64,000 bases of DNA from Ascaphus truei (GCA_036426205.1 CM071568.1:231915727-231979726), one strand, 5' to 3'. Positions 21,680 to 32,728 are shown, counted from the first letter of the stretch. The notes: generated from the letters alone by a model not told the origin. Numbers and translations are program-made.

Positions 21680-23040
21680 CTGTTTGAATAAAAACATCTT
21701 ACATATTGTGGTACTCAGATCACAAACAGTACTCTGCTCATACTCAGGGTGTAGCTTTTTGTCTGGACTTTTTGGTAATATTTAATCCCACCACCGATAT
21801 CTTTAACACAAATCAGCCATAGCAAACAGCCGTTTTTATCATGGAGATGTTCATACAAATATCCTTTGATTCATATTTCCTAGTTCAATCAATGTTTTCT
21901 GTGTGCCTGGACAGCCCTTCTTTTCTCACCCTGCAATTATACTACATGGGCATTTTCTCTTAAAGAGGGTTTGTTGCGGTCTAGCTTTGCAAAGTTTCAG
22001 CGTTACATGCAAAGTGTCTCTATGTAGTCATCTTGGACATCTTCCCAGTTCAACTTTTGCAGTTTTCAAAATGTCTACTCTAAGTTGTTGATGTTGTGTA
22101 GCAAATATTTTGTTGGTTTTACATTTTATATACTGGGTTTTTATAGAGCATGTTTGTTCTAATCATAGATTTTAGGCTTAAAGATATCTGCTATCTTCAA
22201 TAGAGGCATTATGGGATTTGAAATGTAGCAGTGAAATGTATTGAAAGAAAGCCGCATTTTGGCAACAGGATTTAGCACCATTTTTGGCAAGTATGTGGAA
22301 TAGGGAGTACGGAAAGCTATAAATGATGGCTTCCTGATGAGCAAGGATAAAAGAAAATGCTTTGAATGGGAAGATAAAATTGAATACGTGTGAAACATCA
22401 GTTGGATGTCTTTAGCTCTCATACATTATCTCGTCTGTTAAGACAGTATTAAATTACAATTCCTACTGAGATGCAAACTGTGTAGTTTACTCTTAAAGAT
22501 GTAATGCGTGTCAAACATCATGTTAAGGAATAGTCACGGCAAAGGGCAATTGTATAGGGCCATACACTAAACATTAGCTGTAGTATGTATTTCAGGCTGA
22601 GTATACCATTTCAATGGATAAATCACATTGGAAATATAATCCTTGCAGCCTAAACACTATGTTTTTTTTTTACTAAAGTCCGGCTGCAAAAAAAGACAGT
22701 GCAATTCTTTTGCACTGGTTGTGCAAATGGGAGACTTCAATAAATAACCCCCATTTGGTGGTAATAAAACTGCAATCAATCACTTCACTAAAGCGAGGAG
22801 CATGCACCTTTTTGAGAAATAAGAAGAAAGGCACATATTTGATTCAAATAAATGTAATGTAGTTTTAAGTATCAGAAACCCTTTATTTTCACCCAATGGA
22901 GAATACAAAATAAGGTCTTGCAACTCTCTTTCAAAAGAAGCAAAATTAATGTCAAGACATGAAGTTTACGTTGTTTGTCTATATCACAGAATTTATTTAG
23001 GAATATGCAATGCATAAATTTATATGGGAATATTTATTTA
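21680..23040. other. Intron; one degenerate MITE
   Basis: 22659-22757 looks like a decayed copy of the MITE seen at 34686-34864 and 36178-36349 (ACTAAAGTCCGGCTGC on one side, GAGACTTCAATAAATAACC on the other). The rest holds nothing that I recognise. Confidence 0.45.
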
Positions 23041-23042
23041 AT

Positions 23043-23146
23043 AGCTGGTACGGATTAGTGCACCTGATCCAGTGTTACTGTAACTACCTTTGACTTTATT
23101 GGATGTTAACGCTGAATCGGGTGCGCTAGTCCATACCAGTGCATGA
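23043..23146. repeat. Short palindromic MITE
   Basis: AGCTGGTACGGATTAGTGCACC returns as GGGTGCGCTAGTCCATACCAG, with shorter pairing inwards (CAGTGTTA/TAACGCTG). About 100 bp. Confidence 0.6.
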
Positions 23147-23290
23147 TAAATCTTCCCCATAGACTTTTAACTAAAAATTAAAAGTTATATGTTGCTGATT
23201 TCTTTACCTCGGCCTACTTTTCTGTCAATAAATGTATTGTAGTTCAAAATGATAGTAGCTGTATAGTTCCTGAAGGACAGTACATTTGTT

Positions 23291-23475
23291 GTAGGTTGGG
23301 ATTCCTCTTAGGGACCAACATTTGGGTTGATATATGATTTTATAGTGTACAGCATTTGGAAAACTCATAGGTTCGAGATGAAAATACATGAGGGGTTTTG
23401 AAAGCTCTGCACACTATAATTGAATTGATAAAGAACCCTAATGTTGGTCCCCTAAAAGGTATCACAACCGCCAAC
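23291..23475. repeat. Palindromic MITE
   Basis: GTTGGGATTCCTCTTAGGG and ACCAACATTTGGG are mirrored by CCCTAATGTTGGTCCCC and AAAAGGTATCACAAC at the other end. Non-coding. Confidence 0.6.
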
Positions 23476-24017
23476 AAAGCTGTTATTACATCGCAAATGA
23501 CATAGAGATGTAGCCGCTGGTTTTAGACCACTTGCCATGGAGAATCTGTGGCTATCTCGCAGTAACTCGTGAGATTGTCCCAAGCAGGTTGAAATGGCCC
23601 ATAGGATTAACACAGCGGGGGTCCCTGCATTTGAATGGGACTAGGTGAAAGAAAAACTTGGGCGCAAACTCAAAGTATGTTTAAACAAAATAGATAGTAA
23701 CAGATATTACCTTAATAGAAATCTTCCAATTGAACCCCGAAATACCAGGGGCACTTAGTGGGAAGTAGGCTCCTGCAGCTTAACCCCACTAGGATCTATC
23801 CAGGATTCTTAGGTATATGTGAACAAAAGAAACATAGGGGAGCACAGGATAAATATATCTTCAATATCAGTGTATAGATATTTTAGCAATGCTCAAAGAT
23901 GAAATGGCTAGACATATAGCCAGACCATCATGTATACTCAGGACCGTGCACAAGGGTTCAAAGCCACAGTCAATGCATTAACACTGGGATTTTGGGACCA
24001 GACAGGGATAATAAAGT

Positions 24018-24038
24018 GTGTGTATATATATATATATA

Positions 24039-24072
<34 letters not shown>
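24018..24072. repeat. (TA)n tract
   Basis: Two TA runs separated by a few T residues. Confidence 0.95.
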
Positions 24073-24073
<1 letters not shown>

Positions 24074-24077
24074 TCCC

Positions 24078-24113
24078 CTGATGAAATCCGCTGTGTCGGA
24101 AGAAACGCGTAGG
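24078..24113 (+). other. Hammerhead-like hairpin motif, copy 3
   Basis: CTGATGA, AA, stem TCCG (24087-24090) with CGGA (24097-24100), A, GAAACGCGTAGGG. CCC directly before the motif can pair with the GGG after it, which would be the outer helix (stem I) of a hammerhead. Confidence 0.5.
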
Positions 24114-24805
24114 GTCACGGGGTTCAGTTGAACTACGGTGGTGGAGTAGCTCAGACGCCAGACGCCAGGAAGGGGAAGGAGTTCCCTGAGCCGCACGCAA
24201 TATTGATCAAGTCTGCCAGGAACCACAGGCTTCAGTTTTGGGTTGCCGGAGGGACTGCCTACCAGGTGACACCAGCAGCAGTGAGGAGTGACGTGACGGA
24301 GCAAACAGACGGCGATTTGGCTACATGTTGGCGCATGGGCTTACCCATACAATGCTTTTTATGCAGTGACAAATTGTGAGTGTGCATTTGTCGTGATTCA
24401 TGTTATTAAACCTTTGTTATTGATTTTACACAAGGATCGGGCGCTTTTCCTTTTCTTTTTTTCTAATAGGTATCTTTTGGGAGGTTGTTGACCCCAAGGA
24501 TGAAGCTGCCCGGACCCCAATATATCCTCACAAGGTTTTACCCAACATTGGGTTAAAGGACTTTTTTTTATATTTTTATTTTGAATTTTTATTGTTGCAT
24601 TTTTTCCTCTAACAATTTTTTACAAAACATTTTTTACATATATTTTCAATCACATAATTTTTTATCACATCTCACATTGCACCATCATAGTTATCAACAC
24701 AGCATCTACATTTGCACTTTTTATTTGTTGTTGAAGGCCATCTGTGCTGGGAGAGTTATTTGGTGATTTGTTTGGGTTGGTTACCTTAATAGGCGCTGTC
24801 TATCC

Positions 24806-24882
24806 AAATATATATATATATAAAAATAAAAAAAAATAAAAAATTTATATATAATATATATATATTATATATATATATATAG
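24806..24882. repeat. AT-rich tract
   Basis: TA runs interrupted by A-rich pieces, next to the R repeat copy. Confidence 0.9.
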
Positions 24883-24889
24883 CAAATAC

Positions 24890-25032
24890 AACTGTATCTC
24901 ATCGCATGTCTTAGGCAGGTCTGCCACCGCCTTTCCCCATCATCACCCACATACAGCACTTCCACTGCAGCAAGGGATTCTGGGAAATGACATGCAAATG
25001 AGCACACAGTGTCACTTTTTGCCTCAAAAACC
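24890..25032 (-). repeat. R repeat, copy 1
   Basis: Shares CATTTGCATGTCATTTCCCA, GAATCCCTTGCTGCAGTGGA and the GTGATAATGG-like stretch with copies at 45537-45690, 60596-60727 plus 61378-61405, and 61965-62092. Short, non-coding, probably a MITE. Confidence 0.7.
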
Positions 25033-25154
25033 ATTTTTAAAACATGGTTCCTATAGGCTTAAGCTTGCTGCATGGTCACGCTTTGAGCACAGCCAGGTTA
25101 GGTGCATACCCAGAAAAACCACCCACAGACAGCTGTTTCGACCTTGATGGGTCT

Positions 25155-25223
25155 CATATATATATATATATATTATATATATATATATATAATATAATAT
25201 ATTATAATATATATATATATATA
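25155..25223. repeat. (TA)n tract
   Basis: TATA runs leading directly into the palindrome that starts at 25222. Confidence 0.92.
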
Positions 25224-26068
25224 GTACTACTTACACGGCCGTGTGTAAATACCGAATTCCTCAAAGTTTTCTTTACTGCTGTCTTCCGTCCAATCTAAAT
25301 GGTGGTGCTGGGGGTCTTTGTAGTGCCTCACACTCGGTGTTCAGACAGGTGAATGCTAAGAACACCCCCCCCCATCAAGGAATCCTCCCCGTTATCAGGT
25401 TAGAAGTATGGAGAGCGTATTAGGTTAAAATATAGTCCATTTATTTGCAAACTAAACAATACACACACATACAGTATATGGAAGTCCGTGTCAGCACCAA
25501 CAGAGTCCGTACACACTTCCGTATCAGAGAGTCCTTGCTCCCATGTCTGGTATACAGGGCTGGAAACAAGCGAGGTTAGTAATCATGGATGGTCTATTTA
25601 AACCGGGGGAAAGCACCATAGAAGCACATCTTTGAGCCTGACGAAGCAGAACTAAACGGCGAAACGCGTTGCTATATTCTTGTTCTGAGGAGGCATCCGT
25701 TAGGTGTCCGTCCAGTTTGCGTTCCAGCCCTGCACACCGGACGCGAGAGCAGGGACTCTCTGATACGGAAGTGTATAAGGACTCTGTTGGTGCTGACACG
25801 GATTTCCATATACAGTATGTGTATGTGTATTGTTTACTTTGCTAATAAATGGACTATATTTTAACCTAATACGCTCTCCATACTACTAACCTGATAACGG
25901 GGGAGGATCACGGGACAGGGCGGTGTTCATAGAACTCACTTGTCTGAATACAAAGTGCGAGGCACTACAAAGACCCCCAGCACCACCATTTAGATCGGAC
26001 GGAAGACTGCAGTAAAGAAAACGTTGAGGAATTTGGTACTTACACACGGCCGTGTAAGTAGTACTACA
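25222..26068. mobile_element. Inner palindrome with ~340-bp arms
   Basis: Left arm 25222-25565 begins GTACTACTTACACGGCCGTG; right arm 25700-26068 is its inverted copy and ends CACGGCCGTGTAAGTAGTAC. Blocks such as CATTTAGATTGGACGG and CCAGCACCACCATTTAGATC, and the AATACGCTCTCCATAC segment, are visible in both. The 135-bp centre contains a hairpin motif (25638). No protein is encoded. Confidence 0.75.
25638..25670 (+). other. Hammerhead-like hairpin motif, copy 4
   Basis: CTGACGA, A, a short stem GC...GC, then GAAACGCGTTGC. The boxes are intact, but the stem is only two base pairs. Confidence 0.42.
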
Positions 26069-26459
26069 TATATATATTTTATTATCCCTGTCTGGTCCCA
26101 AAATACCAGTGTTAGTGCATTGACTGTGGCTTTGAACCCTTGTGCACGATCCTGAGTATACATGGTGGTCTGGCTATATGTCTAGCCATTTTATCATTGA
26201 GCATTGCTAAAATATCTATACACTGATATTGAAGATACTATATATTTATCCTGTGCTCCCCTATGTTTCTTTCATTTGAATGGGACTCCCAGCCCGGTAG
26301 GATTCACACAGCGTGAGTCCCATTCCAATGCATGGACCTCGCTGTGTTAATCCGATGGGCCACTAGTCTGGCTGTAGAAATCTCCCAGAACTACTGCGAG
26401 ATAGCCACAGATTTTCCAAGGCAAGTGGTCTAAAACCGGCTGCTGCAACTATAAATAAC

Positions 26460-26717
26460 CAAAATATTTCATTTGCCTGAGTGGATGAATTTATGGCAGA
26501 GAAGTGTAAATGCATCAAGTAAAACATGGCAAAAATGTTAACGTCAATGGAATCTAAACCACGACAGGTGATCCCTCATTTTTGTGTAACAGCAAACATT
26601 TTAATTACATAACAATTGCTTCAAAAATAAAGATACCTGTACAAAAGTAGTAAAATAATTCATATACACGATGCACTTTTCTTGATGTCTTTTTTGTTTT
26701 TATGCACATATATTTAC
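26460..26717. other. Intron, nothing recognised
   Basis: Unremarkable sequence before exon I. Confidence 0.5.
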
Positions 26718-26831
26718 CCTGTTAAGAGTATTAAGAGCTGCTGTGGCTGCAATTAGTGCTGGTTCAGCTTTGGTCAAGTCGTCTTCGCAGTCTTTCTGTT
26801 TCACAGACACTTCTACTTGTATAGATGCCAC
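26718..26831 (-). CDS. DNAH11: DNAH11 exon I: stalk helix CC1, distal part
   Basis: 38 codons, phase 0 at both ends. The acceptor is TGCCTTTAG above 26831 and the donor AGG/gtaaat is just below 26718. It encodes [18 protein letters not shown] and [20 protein letters not shown]. The DL.KAEPAL.AA..AL(N/D)TLN(R/K) segment is the conserved outward half of the stalk coiled coil, where sliding of the helices passes signals between the AAA ring and the microtubule-binding tip. Confidence 0.95.
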
Positions 26832-27054
26832 CTAAAGGCAAAACACATGTTTACTTTTTCTCCTCTCAGATGTAAGGGGGTGGACCCTAGCTTTCTACAC
26901 GGGGCAGCAGAGCCCCTCTTGTGATCTCTGCTTTTTCTACTGGCAGTTTTTTTTTTAATACAACTCTTCAGGATTAGAAAAAACTGTGTATGGTCATGGA
27001 AGGACTCACAGAAAGATAAATAACAATAAGAAATGTATACAGTACCTTTCTCTA

Positions 27055-27299
27055 TCATCCCCCATGACAGTACACATGATGGGATATAACAAAACAGTGC
27101 CAATTAAGGGACGAAGGAGTCTGGAATGATGGCTTGTAAAACCTTTCTTCCAAACCTAGCCTCCTTGTAGGCTGATATATCCAACTTACAGTATAATGCT
27201 TAATGAACATATTCTGTGAAGACCATGTAGCAGCTTTATATATGTCTTCAGATGTGGCTAGGGCCTTATTGGCCCATGAAGCAGCTATAACCCTAGTAG
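27055..27299 (-). pseudogene. DIRS-like tyrosine recombinase C-terminus
   Basis: Read on the minus strand the frame gives RVIAASWANKALATSEDIYK, then AATWSSQNMFIKHY, ending at a stop at 27057-27055. The pattern (R)G(V)A.SWA..A......I..AATWSS...FI.HY is that of the tyrosine recombinase of DIRS-type retrotransposons; the final Y is the likely catalytic tyrosine. Upstream recombinase parts are not seen. The element's RT and RNase H are at 28683-30180 on the same strand, which is the DIRS gene order. Confidence 0.7.
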
Positions 27300-27399
27300 A
27301 ATTGGCCTTAAGTATAAGGTGACCATATTTTTAAAGTGGCAAACTGAGACTAAATACTAAATTATTTATTAATCAGCTCTCACTCACGCACCCTGCTCT

Positions 27400-27880
27400 C
27401 TCTCACGCACCCTTTTCTTTCTCACACACCCCTCTCTGTCCCTTACCCCCAAATCTTCCCCACTCTTACTCCACTCTCCGCCCTCTCACATTTACCTCTT
27501 ACTCCTCCACCTCTCTTATAACCGCCTTCCTTTGCTCACGCAATGCCCTCTTTCTCACACACATTTCCTTCCATGAATCACACACACACACCCATACACA
27601 TACTGCTCCCCCCAATACACACACACACACACACACACAACTTCCCCCAAGACAGACACACAGCTCCCCCCCAGAGCCACACACAATGCTCCCCCCAAGA
27701 CAAACACACAGCCCCCCTCAAAACACAAACACAGCTTCCCCCCCCAAGATACACACACAACTTCCCCCAAGAAAAAACACACACAGCTCCACCACCCCAC
27801 CCCCCCACCACCCCAAGATACACTCACACACACCGATCTTCTCAAAGAAAAATACACACACACACAAGTTGCGACAGTCA
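27400..27880. repeat. C/A-rich minisatellite
   Basis: Units resembling CACACACAGCTCCCCCCAAGA vary in length through 27590-27880, preceded by CT/CA-rich sequence. It produces long apparent reading frames on both strands that are not genes. It lies inside the decayed DIRS element. Confidence 0.9.
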
Positions 27881-28640
27881 GTAAACAGGAAGAGGTCAGG
27901 GCTAGAGAAAGGAAATGAAAGGGTCTGATACATAGCAACAGCAAAGGAACACGAAGAGGCAGCAAGTTTGTCTACAGGGGAAAGCCACAATAAACAGGCA
28001 CAGGAAACGGGAAGTGGAGGTCTTAGATAGGGCTGGCTGCTGATGAGACCACTGCTGAGCATTAGCCCATGGCCATAGTGAGAGCTACGGTGCGAGGGAA
28101 GTGGTGGTTGGTCAATGCGCATGGCCATAGACCGCGTGAGACAAATTTGTTTGAATTTGCATAGCGATGGCTGGGTAACGTGCGCGGTTCAGTCAATGAG
28201 GGTGAACCGCTCACGTGACATCACAGGCATGCCCCGGCATGCTTTCAGCACACCCTCACCACTTCCCCTATCGCGCAACCCTGCAGGCCACGGAGCGCTG
28301 AAAGTACAGGTGCGCGTGACATCACGCACCTATTATGGACCTGGCCATAGAGAATCAGCAGACACAGAGAATTCTCTGCAGGAATCACAGAAGGAAAAAT
28401 AGCAGTCCCAGTGGAAGATTGGGGGAAATCCAGGCTGGGAGTGAGAGAGACCAGGGTTGAAGAGCTGTCAGGGACATCCCTAACAGAGACACACCATTTG
28501 GAGAAAATGTTCCATACACCTTGGGTGCGTAAACTTTTCCCCATGCGCACCCCTGCCTGCTCTTGCTCGGCCACGGCCTAGGGGGAGAGCGCGGGACCTC
28601 TATAACTGCTGCACCCCCCCCCCCCGCCCCTCCCCCAGAA
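27881..28640. repeat. Unassigned repeat sequence with CG-rich part
   Basis: 28160-28330 (GCGGTTCAGTCAATGAGGGT and GAACCGCTCACGTGAC) resembles part of the MITE at 6447-6750, probably a diverged relative. A C-run is at 28611-28625. No gene is seen. Confidence 0.4.
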
Positions 28641-28682
28641 AATCCACCTTCTCTCTCCTGATAATTGTCATAACTCCCTGAA

Positions 28683-30180
28683 TCATGGGCAGAGGATAAA
28701 AATATATACTAGCCTGAAGTTCCACTTTATCGACAGTGTCTCTGTAAAGGTTGCTGCTTGCTGAAGATTTTGAGAACAAATGATCTGGAGTTTTGCATTC
28801 TCTTTTGTTGCCATTAGGTCTACTGCTGGGTTCCCCACCTGGAGGTCACTTGATTGAACACCTCTGGTTTCAACCAAGACCACTCTCCTGGGTAGATTTT
28901 GTAACAATTTAAGAAATCTGCAGAGATATTTCATTTTCCTGAAATGCAGTGCCTTCATATGAGGAATACAATGTTCACCCAAGACAGAATCTTTGAAACC
29001 TCTATCAGTGCTCATGTACTTATGAACTTTTTGTGCCTCCCTGTTTGTTCAGGTAAGCCATTGCCGTGGCGTTGTCTAAAATGATTCTGACGTTCCTTGA
29101 AGGAAATGGGAGACACGTGTTATTGCCCTGAAAATGGCCGTTGTCTCCAGGACATTTGTCAGGAGCAAACTTTCCACTGCAGATCATTTTACTTGTGAAA
29201 AGGTGTTTCCCAGCAGGACACCCCAACCTCTTAAGCTGGCATCAGTAAAGAGGTTATACCAAGTTTTGATCCGCAGGCCTTTCATGAGATTCGGAAGGCT
29301 TTCCAACCATCTCAAAATCTTGAGTGGGAAAGATATAGATGAATCTGCTGGGCACGATTTTGTGGATCTTTGTCCCATTTTTTTTTTAGAATGCTGGTTT
29401 GACGCACTCTGATATGGAATTGTGCACATGATATTGCTTCTATGGCTGAGGGGAAGAGACCCAGTACTCATATACACTGACCTGAAGAAAACAGGTGGCT
29501 TTGACACAGCTCCTTTGATGCTCTGGAAATCTTTAGGGCATTTTCCTGTGGTAAGAAAACTTTTCCCGCACTGGAATCCCCCTGGATTCCCAGAAACCTT
29601 AGGCTCAGAAGGGGAAAGCAAGCTCTTTTCCATACTTATGAGCCACCCAAAAACCTCTTGTTCTTGCAGAACTAGCTTTACATGAGATCTTGCTTCTGGA
29701 AAGGAATGAGCTCTGAGTAGAATGTCATCTCAATAGGGCCAAATGAAGATGCCCAGATTCCTGAGGTGGGCTATGACAACTTCTAAAACTTTCGTAAATA
29801 CCATTGGAGCTGTAGCTAGGCCAAAGGAGGATGTGACAAACTGATAATGAGATGTAATCAAATTGGGATACTCTTAAAGGGATATGCAGATATGCGTCCC
29901 TCAGATCTATTGATGCTAGAACATCCATCGGGTTGAACAGTATTGATTGAGCTTAGATATTCCCTCTTGAAGGGACTAACGAATTTGAAATCTAGAATGG
30001 TCTTGGGGACCATAAAAAGATTGGACTATATTCCCTTCTCTTCCTTGTCTAGAGGAACCCTCTGAATAACTTCTTGCTGAAACAATTTGTGAATAGCTTT
30101 CATCAAGGCTAGTTTTTTGTCCAGCTGTTTGGGAAGAGTTGAAGTACGAAAATAATTCTTTCGAGGAACTCTGTTGAAGT
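28683..30180 (-). pseudogene. DIRS-like reverse transcriptase / RNase H pseudogene
   Basis: From high to low coordinates: QEVIQRVPLDKEEKGI just before the RT, then VLASIDLRDAYLHIPL with the first RT aspartate (about 29890), a broken middle, FTDASLRGWGVLLG (RNase H, about 29240) and ILDNATAMAYLNKQGGT (about 29060), then VDLMATKENAKLQ. The order and the phrases (S)DL.DAYLHIP, TDAS..GWG and N.TA.AYLN.QGGT are characteristic of DIRS-type elements. Stops and frameshifts divide it into at least four frames, so it cannot be translated as one protein. Confidence 0.82.
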
Positions 30181-30325
30181 CTAAGGCTGCGTACATAGAG
30201 GGTACAGCCATGCAGAGGCGTGTGGAGGCGCGCGGATGCTGAGGGAAAGCGGGTGCTTTCCCTAGCCTTAGTACGCCCGCCGCCCGGGGGCATGTGTATG
30301 GACGGGCCAGTGACGTCACGGAGAA
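30178..30325. repeat. GC-rich MITE fragment
   Basis: TAAGGCTGCGTACATAGAGGG starts a CG-rich block. Similar starts are seen at 32729 and 45679. It interrupts the DIRS upstream sequence. The right end is not clear. Confidence 0.4.
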
Positions 30326-30479
30326 ATAAGTTATTATTTTTGAAGTATTTAAACTTTATACTTATTACCATATATGTTTTGTCAATTGAATGTAGCATTG
30401 GGCACCCCCTGCCTTTTGTTGTATACATTTGCCACGCTCAGTAGCACTCTTTTTTTACATAAATATATATTCATGATGT

Positions 30480-30775
30480 GGTGGGTGTAGGAGTTTGAGC
30501 TAGCTGGGAATGTGTGTAAAGCATACAAATAAACAAACAGCCTATCACTTTGTAAGGGCTAACTCACTCCCTCTCTGTCAGCAAACATCTTCCATGTGCT
30601 AGAGTGACCCCTTGCAGTTCAAGCAGGAGGCTTTTCTACCTGTCTAATGAGTCAGGTGGAGACTGGTTAATTGTCTCTAGTTGCAATTAACCAGCTCCCT
30701 GCTGGACTCATCAGACCAATACAGGCTTTCTATTGAAGCTCTTTTAGACAGGGTTTAGGGTCGGTCACATTATTG
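30480..30775 (-). repeat. Diverged relative of the LTR at 11445-12066
   Basis: GTGGAGACTGGTTAATTG and GCAATTAACCAGCTCCCTGC correspond to parts of that LTR (about 11975-12030). No target duplication could be found. Confidence 0.4.
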
Positions 30776-30779
30776 CTGA

Positions 30780-31454
30780 TAACTTATCATGATAATAAAT
30801 AGACACTGAAAAATAAAAAGAATTTACTGAAATTAGAACCCTTAATGTGTTTTTTTTTATTTTTTACAAATGTGCAATTTACCTCTTTGCTTCTAGGTTT
30901 AATTCAAGTAATAATCTGGCAAACTGTGACTTTTTAAAGTTTTTATTGTTAGTTGTTTGGATTCAGCTGTATGATAGCTGACGATGGTCCATAGATAGTG
31001 CTAGTAAACTGAAGCTTGTCTAAAGTTCAACGTTTTATTATAAAGTGGAATTTAGACTAAGAAGAATTAACTATTTTAACAAAAGAGAGCTGTTCAATTT
31101 CTCAAAAAAAAACCCAAGCTTTTGGAAGCCAGAAGTGCACAGCAAGGATTCCATGAACATTAGTGTATTTCTTCTTGACCTGATGCTAAAGATCTACATC
31201 TATTATAGGCTTAAATAAGCTCAGTATTATTGTTCTTTCATATCATTAAAAGAGCTAAAAGGTGCGGGAAATGCATAATGCAAAGAAAGGTCAAGTGGTA
31301 ATCATAGCGTGAAATGCTGTTACATGTGCATCTATAATAATTCTTCTGATTGAATGTTCCCTGGAGAGAGAGTTGTTCAAAATTGTCCACCTACAAAAGG
31401 TTTATTTTGTGCTAAACAGAACTCACCAACTCTAAATGACTGCATTAGACTGAC
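30780..31454. other. Intron, nothing recognised
   Basis: A/T-rich sequence between the LTR relative and exon H. Confidence 0.5.
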
Positions 31455-31601
31455 CTTTTGCTCTTCTGCATCAGCAATGGTTTTTTCTTGGCTCACTTTC
31501 TCAGTCTGAAGCCCTATTTTGGTAATCAAAGCTTCAGCATCCTGATTTCTCAGTTGTAATTCTGCCTCTTGAGAAGCAAGTTTGGCTTTAAGGTCTTCTA
31601 C
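31455..31601 (-). CDS. DNAH11: DNAH11 exon H: stalk helix CC1, middle part
   Basis: 49 codons, phase 0 at both ends. The acceptor is CTTTTTAG above 31601; the donor AAG/gtcagt is just below 31455. It encodes [18 protein letters not shown], then [18 protein letters not shown] and [13 protein letters not shown]. The heptad pattern (V..L...LA.QE.EL) and the QTEKVS.EK..AD.EE segment are those of the outgoing stalk coiled coil of outer-arm type dyneins. Human-like DNAH11 has nearly the same sequence here as I know it. Confidence 0.95.
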
Positions 31602-31666
31602 CTAAAAAGTAAGAAGGAAGAAATTACTTTCATGTAAAGCACAAACATTTCTTGTGGTTATTTGCA

Positions 31667-32621
31667 TGTAACGGATCGGGGTACTCGCTCTTCCCAGCGT
31701 GTCCCCGTCACCTTGGTTCCTCCAGCTAACCCTCCCGTTCCCGTGCCTTCCCCATCTCTGCCTCATTCCCTCACGCCACGGTCAGCACGCTCCGGATCGC
31801 GGTTTGAACGCATGCGCGATCCCCTCACTGTGCGCGCGCGTTCCCGTTCCCTGGTGTCCCGTCAGGGGACTCACGCCCCTCGGCGTACCTCCGTTTCCCT
31901 ACCTGGTTCCTCTGCTCCTTCTCCCTCTCACACTCCACAGCCGAGCACCTCCTCCGCGATGCTTCCCCCACGCTCTGGTTCTCGCGCACCGCGCACCTGT
32001 GTTACAGAGGGCGCGCGCACTCGCTCTACTTACCAACCTTCCCCAGACACTGGTTCCGCCCCCCGTAGGTTGCAGGCTATCTCCCTAGATTACCTCCCTG
32101 TCTCCTCCCCTGCTCTCACACACCTATCCCTGCAAGCTCCCAGACAAACCCCTGCTCCACCCCTTCCTGCTATTTGTCCTCCCTCCTTTGTAACCCCAGT
32201 CTGTCCTCTCATTCCTTGCTCTGCATAGCTTCCTGTAACTCCTGTGTGTGCAGTGTCTATGCCTAGCGCCCTTGTCTATTTCAGCTCTGGTTCCTGTCCC
32301 TGCCCCTGTTTGGATTCCCTTGGTTTGAACTTGAACTCTGCTTTGGACTTTGACTACGCTGCCTTCTCCTGCCCTTGAACCTTGGCTTTCAGACATCACT
32401 ACGCTGCTCTCTCCTATCCCTGGACTCTGGCTCTTAGACAAATACCTTCCGATCTCTGGCGCCCCGGACTCAGCAAGTATAACGTTAACCCTTACTCACC
32501 AGGCCCGGCAACGCAATTACCACACTCCGGGCACGCCCTCACTGCTGTGGGAGCGTGTTATATACCCTTACCCACCTCAGTACTGGGGACTGGCCAGGTC
32601 TGTGGGCATACAGGCGTTACA
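31667..32621. mobile_element. Solo LTR-like element with TTGCA target duplication
   Basis: It starts TGTAACGGATCGGGGTAC and ends ACAGGCGTTACA, with TTGCA at 31662-31666 and 32622-32626. TG...CA ends plus a 5-bp duplication are typical of LTRs. The 955 bp are C-rich on the plus strand, which yields a 188-codon open frame with no recognisable domain. Orientation uncertain. Confidence 0.62.
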
Positions 32622-32728
32622 TTGCACTTTTGGTTGAATAGATACACTTTTTACTTCAATCCTTTATTGTTCTGAACTTTAATCTGCCACATTTTTGGTC
32701 ATTAGTTATTGGTAGATTCCATCACATA

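Larger units (their letters stand above)
23643..26272 (-). mobile_element. 2.6-kb foldback insertion with 15-bp target duplication
   Basis: CATTTGAATGGGACT is present at 23628-23642 and 26273-26287. Left unpaired sequence (23643-23825) precedes a left arm (23826-24012), which is the inverted copy of the right arm (26083-26272); the right arm ends at the target repeat. The loop holds TA tracts, a hairpin motif (24078), a copy of the R repeat (24890-25032) and a second palindrome (25222-26068). The left end read on the minus strand finishes GAGTTTGCGCCCAAGTTTTTC. Confidence 0.72.
23505..26450. mobile_element. Palindromic MITE split by a 2.6-kb insertion
   Basis: The left end (AGCCGCTGGTTTTAGACCAC, then CTTGCCATGGAGAATCTG) is the inverted copy of the right end near 26390-26450. 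Inner parts pair TTAACACAGCGGGGGTCCC with its complement. The same family interrupts the L2 at 63122-63443. Without the insertion 23643-26272 it would be about 320 bp. Confidence 0.7.

Noticed and set aside
27543..28128. Frames of 80-136 codons in the C/A-rich region
   Set aside because: Low-complexity translation on both strands with no conserved segment.
31662..32228. 188-codon frame as a gene
   Set aside because: It lies inside an LTR-like element of skewed composition and shows no domain, only Pro/Ser/Arg bias.
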